NCBI GenBank assembly: GCA_964399265.1
Contig: CAYNQF010000040.1
Span: 1 to 21,187, forward strand
Direction of reading: 5' to 3'
DNA length: 21,187 nt
DNA from: WJLY01 sp964399265
GTDB taxonomy: Bacteria; Joyebacterota; Joyebacteria; Joyebacterales; Joyebacteraceae
Part shown: piece after piece, positions 7,668 to 15,190 of the stretch
Position numbering within the stretch: position 1 is the stretch's first letter
Layout of the letters: the number at the start of each line of letters is the position of its first letter
Notes under the pieces: generated by a model
Told to the model about the DNA's origin: nothing
The model's input: the letters and a program-made list of their open reading frames with translations, nothing else
Database searches by the model: none
Program-made: the position numbers and the translations under genes

Positions 7668-9140
7668 CTATCCGGAGACGTTCTGTGTGAGCCTGTGAAG
7701 GACCTTGCCCTCCTGGTCCTTGACCTCTACCACCAGAGGCATCTGTCCCGGGACCGAGTGCGTCGCGCAGGCGAGGCACGGGTCGTAGGCCCTGAAGGCC
7801 ATCTCGACCATGTTCAGGAGGCCGTCGGATACCTTCCCGTCCTTGATGAGGCCTCTTGCCGCGCGCTCGACCGACATGCACATGGCGGCGGCGTTGTTGA
7901 CCGTTGCAACGATGAGGTTGGCCTTCGTTATCACGCCGCGCTCGTCGGTCTTGTAATGATGGTAGAGCGTTCCGCGCGGCGCCTCGACCACGCCGATGCC
8001 CTCAGTCGGCGTCTCGGTCGGGATCGTGCGGATGTTGTCGCTCATGATCTCGTCGTCGTTGATCAGCTCGTTCATGCGCTCGGCCGCATAGAGCATCTCG
8101 ACCAGGCGCGCCCAGTGGTACGCGAGCGTGTTGTGCGCGGGCTTGCCGCCGAGCGTCTCGTAGAGCTGCTCGTAGGCCGCCTGCGCCTGGGGCGTCGCCA
8201 TGCCGTCGGACGCGTTCAGGCGCGCGAGCGGAGCGACCCTGTAGACGCCGCTGTCGGGACCGTCGACGAAGCCCTTCCATCCAACGTTCTTGAGGAAGGG
8301 GAACTTGATGTACGACCACTTCTCGACGTGCTCAGAGACGTGGTCGAGATAGTCGCGCGGCTTGAACTTCACGAACTCATCGCCGTCCGGGGTCACGACC
8401 CGGATGTCGCCGTCGTAGAAGTTGACCTTGTTGTTCTTGTCCACGAGCCCCATGTAGTACGTGCGGTGCTTGTAGACGTCGCCGACGATGAGGTCGACGT
8501 AGCCCTTGTTCTTGAGAACGACGTCGGCGAAGAGCCCGAGGCTGAACTTGGCGAACTCGATCGCGTCCGCCGCGGTCTTCCTGAACTCCTCGCGGTTCTC
8601 CTCCGTGAGCCCCCTCGACACGCCGCCCGGAAGTCCGCACACCGGGTGGATGACGCGTCCGCCGAGCGTCGTGATGACGTTGCGGGCGCGCTTGCGCATG
8701 TCGATGACCTTGCCGCCGATCTCGAGCCCCACCTTGGCGATCACGCCGAGGATGTTCCGCTCGGCAGCCGGCGCGTCGGGCCCCATCACGAAATCCGGTC
8801 CGCCCAGGAAGTAGAAGTGCAGCGCGTGGTCCTCGAACATGAACGCTGAGTTGATGAACTCGCGGATGAGCTTGGCGGGCCTGGGCGGGTCGACCTTGAA
8901 GAGGTCGTCCAGCGCTTTGGTCGACGCCATGTGATGGGTAGTCGGGCACACGCCGCAGATCTTCGGAGTGATCCTCGGCATCTCCTCCGCCATCCGCCCC
9001 TCGCTGAACTTCTCGAACCCTCTGAGCTCGGGAACCTGGAGATACGCGTTCTGGACGTTCCCCTTGTCGTCGAGGAATATCTCTATCTTGCCGTGCCCTT
9101 CCAGCCTGGTGATCGGGTCTACTGTGATCCTCTTGCCCAT
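7668..9140 (-). CDS. [NiFe] hydrogenase large subunit, group 3-like
   Basis: 490 residues. The N-terminal L1 motif is RITPKICGVCPTTHH, giving nickel ligands C62 and C65. The C-terminal L2 motif DPCLACATH supplies C455 and C458. RLEGHGK near residue 12 holds the conserved glutamate (E14) used in proton transfer. After H461 a 29-residue tail remains, the peptide removed by the maturation protease. No signal peptide is seen here or on the small subunit, so the enzyme is cytoplasmic. Length (about 490) and the partner's three-cluster architecture fit the Mvh-like group 3c better than 3b or 3d, but this needs a tree. The ATG at 9138-9140 sits behind GGAGGAGAA. It follows the small-subunit gene by 45 bases. 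Confidence 0.95.
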   Translation of the reverse strand: MGKRITVDPITRLEGHGKIEIFLDDKGNVQNAYLQVPELRGFEKFSEGRMAEEMPRITPKICGVCPTTHHMASTKALDDLFKVDPPRPAKLIREFINSAFMFEDHALHFYFLGGPDFVMGPDAPAAERNILGVIAKVGLEIGGKVIDMRKRARNVITTLGGRVIHPVCGLPGGVSRGLTEENREEFRKTAADAIEFAKFSLGLFADVVLKNKGYVDLIVGDVYKHRTYYMGLVDKNNKVNFYDGDIRVVTPDGDEFVKFKPRDYLDHVSEHVEKWSYIKFPFLKNVGWKGFVDGPDSGVYRVAPLARLNASDGMATPQAQAAYEQLYETLGGKPAHNTLAYHWARLVEMLYAAERMNELINDDEIMSDNIRTIPTETPTEGIGVVEAPRGTLYHHYKTDERGVITKANLIVATVNNAAAMCMSVERAARGLIKDGKVSDGLLNMVEMAFRAYDPCLACATHSVPGQMPLVVEVKDQEGKVLHRLTQNVSG

Positions 9141-9185
9141 TTCTCCTCCGGGATGCCGGGGGACACCCTCATGCCACCTTTGCCC

Positions 9186-10151
9186 CTAGCTCTTCTGCTT
9201 GCGCGTCAGGAGCGACGTCGCGAGGCTGTACATGTAAGAGAGGCCCGCCGGGTCCGGGATCGAGTCGGCGATCTTCTCCATCTCGTCCGGGTCCTCGATG
9301 TCGATCAGCGAGGCGAGCGCCGACAGCATCTTCGCGCCCTGGTCCTTCACCTCGCGCGTCGGTCCGAAGCAGCCGCGGCACGGCATGTTCGCGTTGATGC
9401 AGCGCTCGCCGCACCCCGAACGCGTCGCCGGCCCCATGCAGATGACGCCCTCCGCGAGGAAGCACTTCTCCGGATCCATCATCGTCATGTGCGGGCGCTT
9501 GAGCTGCGTTATCTCGATCTTGTCCGGCTTCGTTTCGTTGCGCGGACAGGTGTCGCAGAGCGACTTGTCCGGCGCCAGAACGGAGCCCTTCGGCGGGAGT
9601 TCGCCAGCCAGTATCGCCTTCACGGCGTCCAGGATGAGGTCAGGGGGCGGCGCGCATCCCGGCAGGTAGTAGTCGACGTCGATGACCTGATCGAGCGCGT
9701 GGACCGTGTCCCAGATCTCCGGGAGCTCCAACTTGCCCTCGGGCATGTCCGTTTCGAGCTGCGGAACGATCCCCTCGGGGTTATCGTTGGACGGGGCCGA
9801 CAGGTACGCGGCGTCAAAGACCTCTTCCCTGTCGTAGAAGTTCGCGAGCCCGGGCACGCCACCCAGGTGGGCGCAGGCCCCGAACGCCACGACTAGCTGC
9901 GACTTGCGCCTGAGGAGTTCGGCCCAGTCCTTCTGCTCCGAGGTCCTTATGGCACCGTTCAGGAACGCGACTGCGATCTCGCCGTCCTTCAGGGCCTCCA
10001 CGTCCTTGCGCTTGAAGTCGAGCGCGACCGGCCAGAGGACGATGTCGACCGCGTCCGCGACCGTGAGGATGTCCTCGGCCAGATCGACGACCGCCTCCTC
10101 GCAACCTCCGCACGATGCGTTCCAGTAGAAGGCTACCTTCGGCTTGGCCAC
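9186..10151 (-). CDS. [NiFe] hydrogenase small subunit, Mvh/group 3-like
   Basis: 321 residues from a GTG at 10149-10151 with GGAGG seven bases upstream; the frame is open further upstream but that part is the divergent control region. The proximal cluster ligands are C14 and C17 (SCGGCEEA), C93 (FGACAHLGG) and C166 (LPGCAPPPD). Eight further cysteines (199, 202, 230, 238, 247, 251, 258, 261) can hold two more [4Fe-4S] clusters, forming an electron wire to an external partner. No Tat signal is present, in keeping with a soluble group 3 enzyme. The expected MvhD-type, HdrABC, or diaphorase partner is not in this operon; the fused flavoprotein at 12829-15102 is the nearest candidate acceptor. 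It is the first gene of the hydrogenase unit. Confidence 0.93.
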   Translation of the reverse strand: MAKPKVAFYWNASCGGCEEAVVDLAEDILTVADAVDIVLWPVALDFKRKDVEALKDGEIAVAFLNGAIRTSEQKDWAELLRRKSQLVVAFGACAHLGGVPGLANFYDREEVFDAAYLSAPSNDNPEGIVPQLETDMPEGKLELPEIWDTVHALDQVIDVDYYLPGCAPPPDLILDAVKAILAGELPPKGSVLAPDKSLCDTCPRNETKPDKIEITQLKRPHMTMMDPEKCFLAEGVICMGPATRSGCGERCINANMPCRGCFGPTREVKDQGAKMLSALASLIDIEDPDEMEKIADSIPDPAGLSYMYSLATSLLTRKQKS

Positions 10152-10226
10152 GTGTTCCCCTCCACTAGATGTTTGGATTACAGCATGGTATTCGAGCTTC
10201 CAGAAGATGGCGCAATGCGTCCGAAC

Positions 10227-10256
10227 AGAATAGCATCCGTTGGGCGTGGCGCGCAA
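10227..10256 (-). promoter_or_regulatory. Weak promoter candidate for the hydrogenase operon
   Basis: On the minus strand TTGCGC (10251-10256) is followed after 18 bases by TATTCT (10227-10232). The -35 matches only in TTG and the -10 in 4 of 6 positions. Transcription would start near 10220, about 69 bases before the GTG. The poor match suggests either an activator-dependent promoter or a different sigma factor. Confidence 0.25.
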
Positions 10257-10298
10257 GCGAAAGAGGGGGCGGCACGGGCTCTTGCCGGGTGAATCCTG

Positions 10299-10328
10299 TT
10301 GAAGGAAGCCCCCTGCCTCTGGTACGAT
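10299..10328 (+). promoter_or_regulatory. Candidate sigma70-type promoter of the signalling/flavoprotein operon
   Basis: TTGAAG (10299-10304, 4 of 6) and TACGAT (10323-10328, 4 of 6) are separated by 18 bases. Transcription would begin near 10335, giving a leader of about 118 bases that contains both palindromes at 10388-10425. Confidence 0.35.
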
Positions 10329-10376
10329 GAAGGCTCTGAGGCTCATTCGGAACCGGCGCCCCCACGCGCGCCGTGA

Positions 10377-10425
10377 GCGGCCGACCAGTTGGCCGCGGCC
10401 GCGGCCAACCAGAGTTCGAGAACTC
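10377..10425. repeat. Adjacent palindromes in the leader of the REC-kinase gene
   Basis: A perfect 22-base palindrome occupies 10388-10409 (half-site GTTGGCCGCGG and its complement). Two bases later a second inverted repeat, GAGTTC-GA-GAACTC, occupies 10412-10425. A third segment, GCGGCC at 10377-10382, can pair with GGCCGC at 10391-10396 and so compete with the large palindrome. The cluster ends 27 bases before the ATG at 10453. It could be a repressor operator on DNA, or an RNA leader with alternative hairpins. Confidence 0.5.
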
Positions 10426-10452
10426 CGACCCAGCGCCCCACAGGGAGGAACC

Positions 10453-11580
10453 ATGGCCGAGCGTCAGACTGTCCTGGTCATCGACGATGAGGAGGCCATT
10501 CGAGACTCCTGCCGCCAGGTACTGACCAAGGCGGGGTACGACTGCCACACGGCGGTGGACGGCATCGAGGGTCTGCACGTAGCACATCAGGTCGAGCCGG
10601 AGTTGATCCTGCTCGACCTCATGATGCCGGGGATAGATGGGCTTGCCGTTCTGGGCCAGGTTCTGCAGACGCTCCCCAACACGGTCTGCATAGTGATCAC
10701 GGGCTACGCCACGATCGAATCGGCGGTCGACGCCATGAAGCGCGGGGCGTTCGACTTCCTCCCGAAGCCGTTCACTCCCGAAGAGCTGCGCCTCATCGTC
10801 ACGCGCGGACTCGAGCAGCACAGGCTCCTCGAGGAAACGTCGGAGCTGCGCGCCGAGAAGGAGCGGATGAAGCAGTACTTCATCACGATCGTGGCCCACG
10901 AGCTGCGCTCTCCTCTGCTTCTGGTAAAGCAGTACCTCGACCTCATACTCGACGGCAAGATGGGGACTATCGACGACACGGCACGCGAGATGCTGAGCGG
11001 AGCGCACGGAACGCTCACGGGCCTGCTCGGGATCATAGCCGACTGGCTCAGGCTCTCGCGCATCAGCGCGGGAGATATCGCGGGCGGCATGGAGCGGGTC
11101 GAGCTGTGGCCGGTACTCGAGACCGTGATCAGGGAAATGGAGCCCTTCGCCCGCGAGAAGAGCGTGACGCTCCGGCTCGACCCGCCGCCCGAGTCCTGTT
11201 CGGTCAGCGCCCACGCGGAGTCGATGGTCACGGTCTTCAAGAACCTCGTGTCGAACGCGATCAAGTACAACAGGCCCGAGGGCACGGTCTCCGTGGAGGG
11301 CCTGTGCGTCGACGGCGCGCTCAGGGTACAGGTGCGGGACACGGGCATCGGCATTCCCGAGAAGGAGCTTCCGTTCATCTTTGAGGATTTCTTCCGCGTG
11401 ACCAGCTCGCAGACGGCCGACATCCCGGGCACCGGACTCGGCCTCTCGATAGTGAAGAAGATCGTGGAGGGCCACCACGGAACCGTGGAGGCTCGGTCCA
11501 CCGAGGGAGAGGGAACGGTGTTCGAGGTGCAGCTCCCGTTAGTGGGCTGCGACGAGGTTGAGGAACAGGATTACGACTGA
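10453..11580 (+). CDS. Soluble REC-histidine kinase hybrid
   Basis: 375 residues from the ATG at 10453, preceded by GGGAGGAACC. Residues 5-120 are a receiver domain with acidic pocket D11/D12, phospho-acceptor D55 (LILLDLMMPG) and K105 (DFLPKPF). After a short coiled-coil linker (about 120-142) comes HisKA with H149 (VAHELRSPL), then the ATPase domain with N268 (NLVSNAIKYN), DTGIGIP, FIFEDFF and GTGLGLSIVKK. No membrane segment or PAS/GAF sensor is present, so its input is probably phosphorylation of its own receiver by another kinase. It leads the plus-strand operon; the next gene begins 22 bases after its stop. Possible partners are the membrane kinase at 15191-17113 and the two receivers at 11900 and 12371. 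Confidence 0.92.
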   Translation: MAERQTVLVIDDEEAIRDSCRQVLTKAGYDCHTAVDGIEGLHVAHQVEPELILLDLMMPGIDGLAVLGQVLQTLPNTVCIVITGYATIESAVDAMKRGAFDFLPKPFTPEELRLIVTRGLEQHRLLEETSELRAEKERMKQYFITIVAHELRSPLLLVKQYLDLILDGKMGTIDDTAREMLSGAHGTLTGLLGIIADWLRLSRISAGDIAGGMERVELWPVLETVIREMEPFAREKSVTLRLDPPPESCSVSAHAESMVTVFKNLVSNAIKYNRPEGTVSVEGLCVDGALRVQVRDTGIGIPEKELPFIFEDFFRVTSSQTADIPGTGLGLSIVKKIVEGHHGTVEARSTEGEGTVFEVQLPLVGCDEVEEQDYD

Positions 11581-11602
11581 CGGGAGACAGGAGAGAATCT
11601 CA

Positions 11603-11887
11603 ATGGCGGAACCGGAGAAGTTCAAACACATCCAGGTGTTCTGTCCGGAGTGCCAGCGCATGATCTCGCCCGGGGAGTACGCGATGTGTCCGTACTTCGA
11701 GGGCGGCGAGCTGGACCTGTCGGACGCGGAGAAGGTGTTCCAGCAGCTCTTCACGTGCCACGTGAAGTGCGGGACGAAGATCGAGTACCACTACTACAAG
11801 AACGGGGAACGCGTCACCTCGACGATCGATCCGGTCGCGAACGAGGGGCTGCTGTTAGAGATCCTGAAGAGGGTGGCCAATCACTAG
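11603..11887 (+). CDS. Small Cys-rich (zinc-ribbon-like) conserved-looking protein
   Basis: 94 residues from an ATG at 11603 with AGGAG about 10 bases upstream. I do not recognise a named family. The cysteine pattern is C14-P-E-C17, C29-P, then C52-H-V-K-C56-G, so two CxxC-type knuckles about 35 residues apart could hold one zinc ion or an iron-sulfur cluster. C29 and H53 are extra possible ligands. The region between (GGELDLSDAEKVFQQLFTC) is predicted helical, and the C-terminus (DPVANEGLLLEILKRVANH) ends in another helix. It lies between the REC-kinase and the first receiver with 22- and 12-base gaps, so it is very likely co-expressed with them. A role as a redox or metal sensor or adaptor for the signalling proteins is inference. 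Confidence 0.72.
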   Translation: MAEPEKFKHIQVFCPECQRMISPGEYAMCPYFEGGELDLSDAEKVFQQLFTCHVKCGTKIEYHYYKNGERVTSTIDPVANEGLLLEILKRVANH

Positions 11888-11899
11888 CAGGAGGCAGCG

Positions 11900-12286
11900 G
11901 TGGCTGGGAAGCATGTGCTCATCGTGGACGATGACAAGGAGTTCGTGAAACTCTACTCCCTGTTCCTCAGGAACAAGGGCCTCGACGTTTCGGCCGCGTA
12001 CAGTGCGGCGGAGGCCGTGGACACGCTCCGTGCGTCGTCCCCCGACGTCGTCGTGCTCGACGTCATGATGGAACACTTCGACTCCGGCTTCAACGTCAGC
12101 AAGGAGATCAAGCAGGAGTTCCCGAATCTGCCCATCATCCTCATGACGGCCATCGGCGAGGAGACGGGCATGGACTTCCGTCCGAAGAACGACGAGGAGA
12201 AGGAACTCATGCACGCCGACGCGTTCCTGGACAAGGGCGCGAACCCCGAGAAGCTGTTTGAGAAGATCGAGGAGCTGACCGGTTGA
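11900..12286 (+). CDS. Receiver-only response regulator, first copy
   Basis: 128 residues from a GTG at 11900 with GGAGG five bases upstream. The whole protein is one REC domain: D10-D12 acidic pocket, phospho-acceptor D54 (VVVLDVMME), T83 (ILMTA) and K112 (FLDKGANP). There is no output domain. Two features depart from CheY-like receivers. The segment after the aspartate is MMEHFDSGF instead of MMP..(D/S)G. Also, T83 to K112 spans 29 residues rather than about 22, because of an insertion rich in charged residues (RPKNDEEKELMHAD). Both features recur in the receiver at 12371-12784, so the two are paralogues of one subtype. It starts 12 bases after the Cys-rich gene. Confidence 0.9.
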   Translation: MAGKHVLIVDDDKEFVKLYSLFLRNKGLDVSAAYSAAEAVDTLRASSPDVVVLDVMMEHFDSGFNVSKEIKQEFPNLPIILMTAIGEETGMDFRPKNDEEKELMHADAFLDKGANPEKLFEKIEELTG

Positions 12287-12370
12287 CGCGCGGCTGGGAG
12301 CCGGCCGACTGAGCGACAGCATCGACGGTTGGAAACCGGGTCGGCGAGGCAGCAACGGGGAGGTCGAGTC
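12287..12370 (+). other. Structured gap between the two receiver genes
   Basis: No gene fits in these 84 bases. Three short inverted repeats are visible: CGGCT-GGG-AGCCG (12291-12303), CGGTT-GGA-AACCG (12326-12338), and GCCGAC (12304-12309) pairing with GTCGGC (12340-12345) around the second hairpin. Together they could fold into a compact leader before the second receiver. It matches no riboswitch class I can name. Confidence 0.25.
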
Positions 12371-12784
12371 GTGGCAGACAAGAAGAAGATCCTGATCATT
12401 GACGACAACCCTGAGTTCCAGAAGCTGAACAGCACGACCCTCAAGGCGGCCGGCTATGAGGTCGAGTCCGCCTACAACTCCGAGGAGGGCTTCACCAAGG
12501 TCGAGTACGGCCAGCCCGATGCCATCGTGTTGGACCTCATGATGGAGAGGCACGACAGCGGCTTCATTCTGGCCAAGAAGCTCAAGACGCACCCGGTCTT
12601 CAGGTCGATACCGATCCTCATGCTGACCGCGGTCGGCGAGGCCACGGGCTTCCGATTCTCCATGGAGAGCGACGGCCATTGGATGAAGACCGACGACTTC
12701 GCCGAGAAACCCCTGCCGCCGGACCAGCTGGTGGAACGGGTCGGCAAGCTCATCGAGCGTGCCGAGCAGGAACGCGAGGAGTAA
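12371..12784 (+). CDS. Receiver-only response regulator, second copy
   Basis: 137 residues from a GTG at 12371, with GAGG seven bases upstream; an ATG at 12329 in frame would add a poor-looking 14-residue extension and is not preferred. REC domain only: D11/D12, phospho-acceptor D55 (AIVLDLMMERHDSGF), T86 (LMLTA) and K113 (FAEKPLPPDQL), followed by a short charged helix. It shares the MME..DSGF segment and the long spacing between T and K (27 residues) with the receiver at 11900. Without an output domain it must act by protein contact or as a phosphate relay or sink. The 44-base gap to the NfnAB-like gene suggests co-transcription. Confidence 0.9.
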   Translation: MADKKKILIIDDNPEFQKLNSTTLKAAGYEVESAYNSEEGFTKVEYGQPDAIVLDLMMERHDSGFILAKKLKTHPVFRSIPILMLTAVGEATGFRFSMESDGHWMKTDDFAEKPLPPDQLVERVGKLIERAEQEREE

Positions 12785-12828
12785 CCCTCACGCACGACCG
12801 CTACCACCCAGGACACCAGGAGATCACC

Positions 12829-15102
12829 GTGACCGATGCGACGGACGCTCGAGCGACTTCAAGGAACCAGATAGTCGAAGCACGCGACCTGTCGTCCGAC
12901 GTCAGGTTGTGGAAGGTGAGCTGCCCGGAAATAGCGCGCGCGGTACGACCCGGCCAGTTCGTCGTGTTCAGGGCCAACGACTACGCCGAGAGGATCCCTC
13001 TCACGGTGGCCGACGTCGACCCCGAGGCCGGGACCATCACCGTGATCTTCCAGGCCGTCGGTGCCTCCACGCGCAAGCTCGCGATGCTCGGCCCTGGCGA
13101 CACGCTGATGGACGTGGTCGGCCCGCTCGGCCGGAAGAGCGAGATCGAGAGGTTCGGCACGGTCGTGTGCATCGGCGGCGGCATCGGGGTGGCACCGGTC
13201 TACCCGATAGCCAAGGCCCTCAAGAAGGCCGGCAACAGGCTCATCTCCGTCATCGGCGCGCGCTCGAAGGACCTGCTCATTCTCGAGGACGAGATGCGCG
13301 CCATCTCAGACGAACTCATCGTTACGACCGACGACGGAAGCTATGGCGTCAAGGGGTTCGTGACGGACGCCCTGAACTCGCTCTACGAGCGCGGCGAGAA
13401 GATCGACCGCATCGTGGCTATCGGTCCAGTGGTGATGATGCGCGCGATGGCCAACGCCACGCGCGACAAGGGGACGCCCACGATAGCCTCGCTGAACTCG
13501 GTCATGATAGACGCCACGGGCATGTGCGGATGCTGCCGCGTGGACGTAGGAGGCGAGACGAAGTTCGCGTGCGTCGACGGGCCCGAGTTCGACGCTCATC
13601 TGGTCGACTTCGACGAGTTGATGAGACGACAGGCGATGTACGCGCGCGAGGAATACCGGGCCCTGTGGCATCACGAATGCCTGCTCGCGGCCGAGACCGA
13701 GGAGGTCCAGAAGGCCAGGCACCGCGTTCCGATGCCCAAGCAGGACTTCCGGGCAAGGGTGAACAACTTCTCGGAGGTGGCGCTCGGGTACACCCGCGAC
13801 CTGGCGCAGCAGGAGGCTCTGCGGTGCCTGCAGTGCAAGAAGGCCCCGTGCGTGACCGGCTGCCCAGTCGAGATCGACATACCTGCCTTCATCAAACTCA
13901 TCCAGCAGGGGGACTTCCTCGGCTCCGTGAGGAAGATCAAGGAGAAGAACAGCCTCCCCGGCATCTGCGGGCGCGTCTGCCCGCAGGAGGAGCAGTGCGA
14001 GGCCAAGTGCGTGCTTCTCAAGAAGGGCGAGCCCATAGCGGTCGGAAGGCTCGAGCGCTTCGCCGCCGACTACGAGCTGGAACAGGGCGAGGTGCGCGCG
14101 CCTTCGATCCCGGGATGGACCGGACACAGGGTCGCCGTCGTCGGAGCCGGCCCGGCGGGACTTACGGTCGCGGGAGAGATGGCGAAGCTCGGTCACAAGG
14201 TCACGGTGTTCGAGGCGCTGCACAAGGCCGGCGGCGTCCTCGTCTACGGCATCCCCGAGTTCAGGCTCCCCAAATCGATCGTACAGGTCGAGTGTGACTA
14301 CGTGATGAAGCTGGGGGTCCAGTTCCGCACCAGCCACGTCGTGGGCCAGCTGGGCAGTCTCGAGTCCCTGATGCAGGAGGGCTACGAAACGATCTTCGTG
14401 GCCACCGGAGCCGGCCTTCCCTACTTCCTCGGCATTCCGGGCGAGAACTTGAACGGCGTCTACTCAGCGAACGAGTTCCTCACGCGGACCAACCTCATGA
14501 AGGCCTACCTCTTCCCCGAGTACGACACGCCGATCAGGATCGGCAGGAACGTGGCGGTCGTGGGAGGCGGGAACGTGGCCATGGACTCCGCCCGCTGCGC
14601 CAAACGTCTCGGCGCCGAGAACGTCTACATAGTCTACCGCCGCTCCGAGAAGGAGATGCCCGCCAGAAACGAGGAGATCGAGAACGCCGTCGAGGAGGGC
14701 ATCGAGCTCCTGACGCTTCGGAATCCGACGCGCGTCATCGGCGACGAGAACGGGTGGGTGAAGAAGCTCGAGTTGATCAAGATGGAACTCGGAGAGCCGG
14801 ACGCCTCCGGAAGGCGAAGGCCCATCCCGATGGAGGGCTCCGAGTACACAATAGACGTGGACGTCGTCGTGCCCGCCATCGGACAGGGGCCCAATCCGCT
14901 TCTGACCTCCGCGACACCTGGACTCGAACTGAACAAGTGGGGCAACATCGTCGCCGACGAGGAGACAGGGAAGACGAGCTTGAAGGGCGTCTTCGCCGGG
15001 GGCGACATCGTGACCGGCGCCGCGACCGTGATACTGGCGATGGGCGCCGGCAAGAAGGCCGCACGGGCGATGCACGAGTTCCTGCAGACCGGCAAGTGGT
15101 AG
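12829..15102 (+). CDS. NfnAB-like fused flavoprotein (ferredoxin:NAD(P) oxidoreductase/glutamate-synthase-beta type)
   Basis: 757 residues from a GTG at 12829 with AGGAG six bases upstream; the frame is open into the preceding gene but that overlap is unlikely. Residues 10-260 match NfnA/SudB/DHODB-type modules: flavin site RIPLTV, nucleotide site CIGGGIGVAP, and a [2Fe-2S] site with D228, C233, C236 and C248 (GMCGCCRVD, KFACVDGPEF). Residues 325-757 match NfnB/GltD: clusters C333-C336-C341-C345 and C380-C384-C390-C394, FAD site VVGAGPAGLTVAGEM, NADPH site VVGGGNVAMDSARCA, and the terminal GVFAGGDIVTGAATVILAMG. Nfn enzymes couple NADH, NADPH and ferredoxin by electron bifurcation; GltD supplies electrons to glutamate synthase. 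No glutamate-synthase large subunit is here, so an Nfn-like role or hydrogenase electron partner is more likely. Single-chain fusions of this kind are known. Confidence 0.9.
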   Translation: MTDATDARATSRNQIVEARDLSSDVRLWKVSCPEIARAVRPGQFVVFRANDYAERIPLTVADVDPEAGTITVIFQAVGASTRKLAMLGPGDTLMDVVGPLGRKSEIERFGTVVCIGGGIGVAPVYPIAKALKKAGNRLISVIGARSKDLLILEDEMRAISDELIVTTDDGSYGVKGFVTDALNSLYERGEKIDRIVAIGPVVMMRAMANATRDKGTPTIASLNSVMIDATGMCGCCRVDVGGETKFACVDGPEFDAHLVDFDELMRRQAMYAREEYRALWHHECLLAAETEEVQKARHRVPMPKQDFRARVNNFSEVALGYTRDLAQQEALRCLQCKKAPCVTGCPVEIDIPAFIKLIQQGDFLGSVRKIKEKNSLPGICGRVCPQEEQCEAKCVLLKKGEPIAVGRLERFAADYELEQGEVRAPSIPGWTGHRVAVVGAGPAGLTVAGEMAKLGHKVTVFEALHKAGGVLVYGIPEFRLPKSIVQVECDYVMKLGVQFRTSHVVGQLGSLESLMQEGYETIFVATGAGLPYFLGIPGENLNGVYSANEFLTRTNLMKAYLFPEYDTPIRIGRNVAVVGGGNVAMDSARCAKRLGAENVYIVYRRSEKEMPARNEEIENAVEEGIELLTLRNPTRVIGDENGWVKKLELIKMELGEPDASGRRRPIPMEGSEYTIDVDVVVPAIGQGPNPLLTSATPGLELNKWGNIVADEETGKTSLKGVFAGGDIVTGAATVILAMGAGKKAARAMHEFLQTGKW

Positions 15103-15190
15103 CGCCGCGTGTGAGTCGCCGCGGTTCGCGCCCCGAGGTCGTGCGGCGCGGACCCGTCCGGTGGAGATGCCGGGCCCCGGAGCGCACCCA

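Larger units (their letters stand above)
10152..10452. other. Divergent intergenic control region
   Basis: These 301 bases separate the hydrogenase small-subunit start (minus strand) from the REC-kinase start (plus strand). No convincing gene is present; in-frame upstream extensions of both neighbours are basic, low-complexity translations without ribosome sites. The region holds one promoter candidate per strand and two adjacent palindromes close to the plus-strand gene, listed separately. A second minus-strand -10 candidate, TGTAAT (revcomp of 10177-10182), lies about 25 bases from the hydrogenase start but lacks a good -35. Confidence 0.6.

Noticed and set aside
10269..10287. Sigma54-like GGCACG...CTTGCC in the divergent region
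   Set aside because: The GG and GC dinucleotides are 11 bases apart instead of the required 10 on either strand, and no AAA+ activator is encoded nearby. The match is also explained by a short inverted repeat.
10165..11478. Long minus-strand frame (437 codons) opposite the REC-kinase
   Set aside because: It covers the kinase antisense and reads as low-complexity charged sequence, while the plus strand has all kinase motifs.
15103..15190. Possible hairpin between the flavoprotein and membrane kinase genes
   Set aside because: The complementary GC-rich stretches are about 6 bases and far apart, which is expected by chance in this composition.
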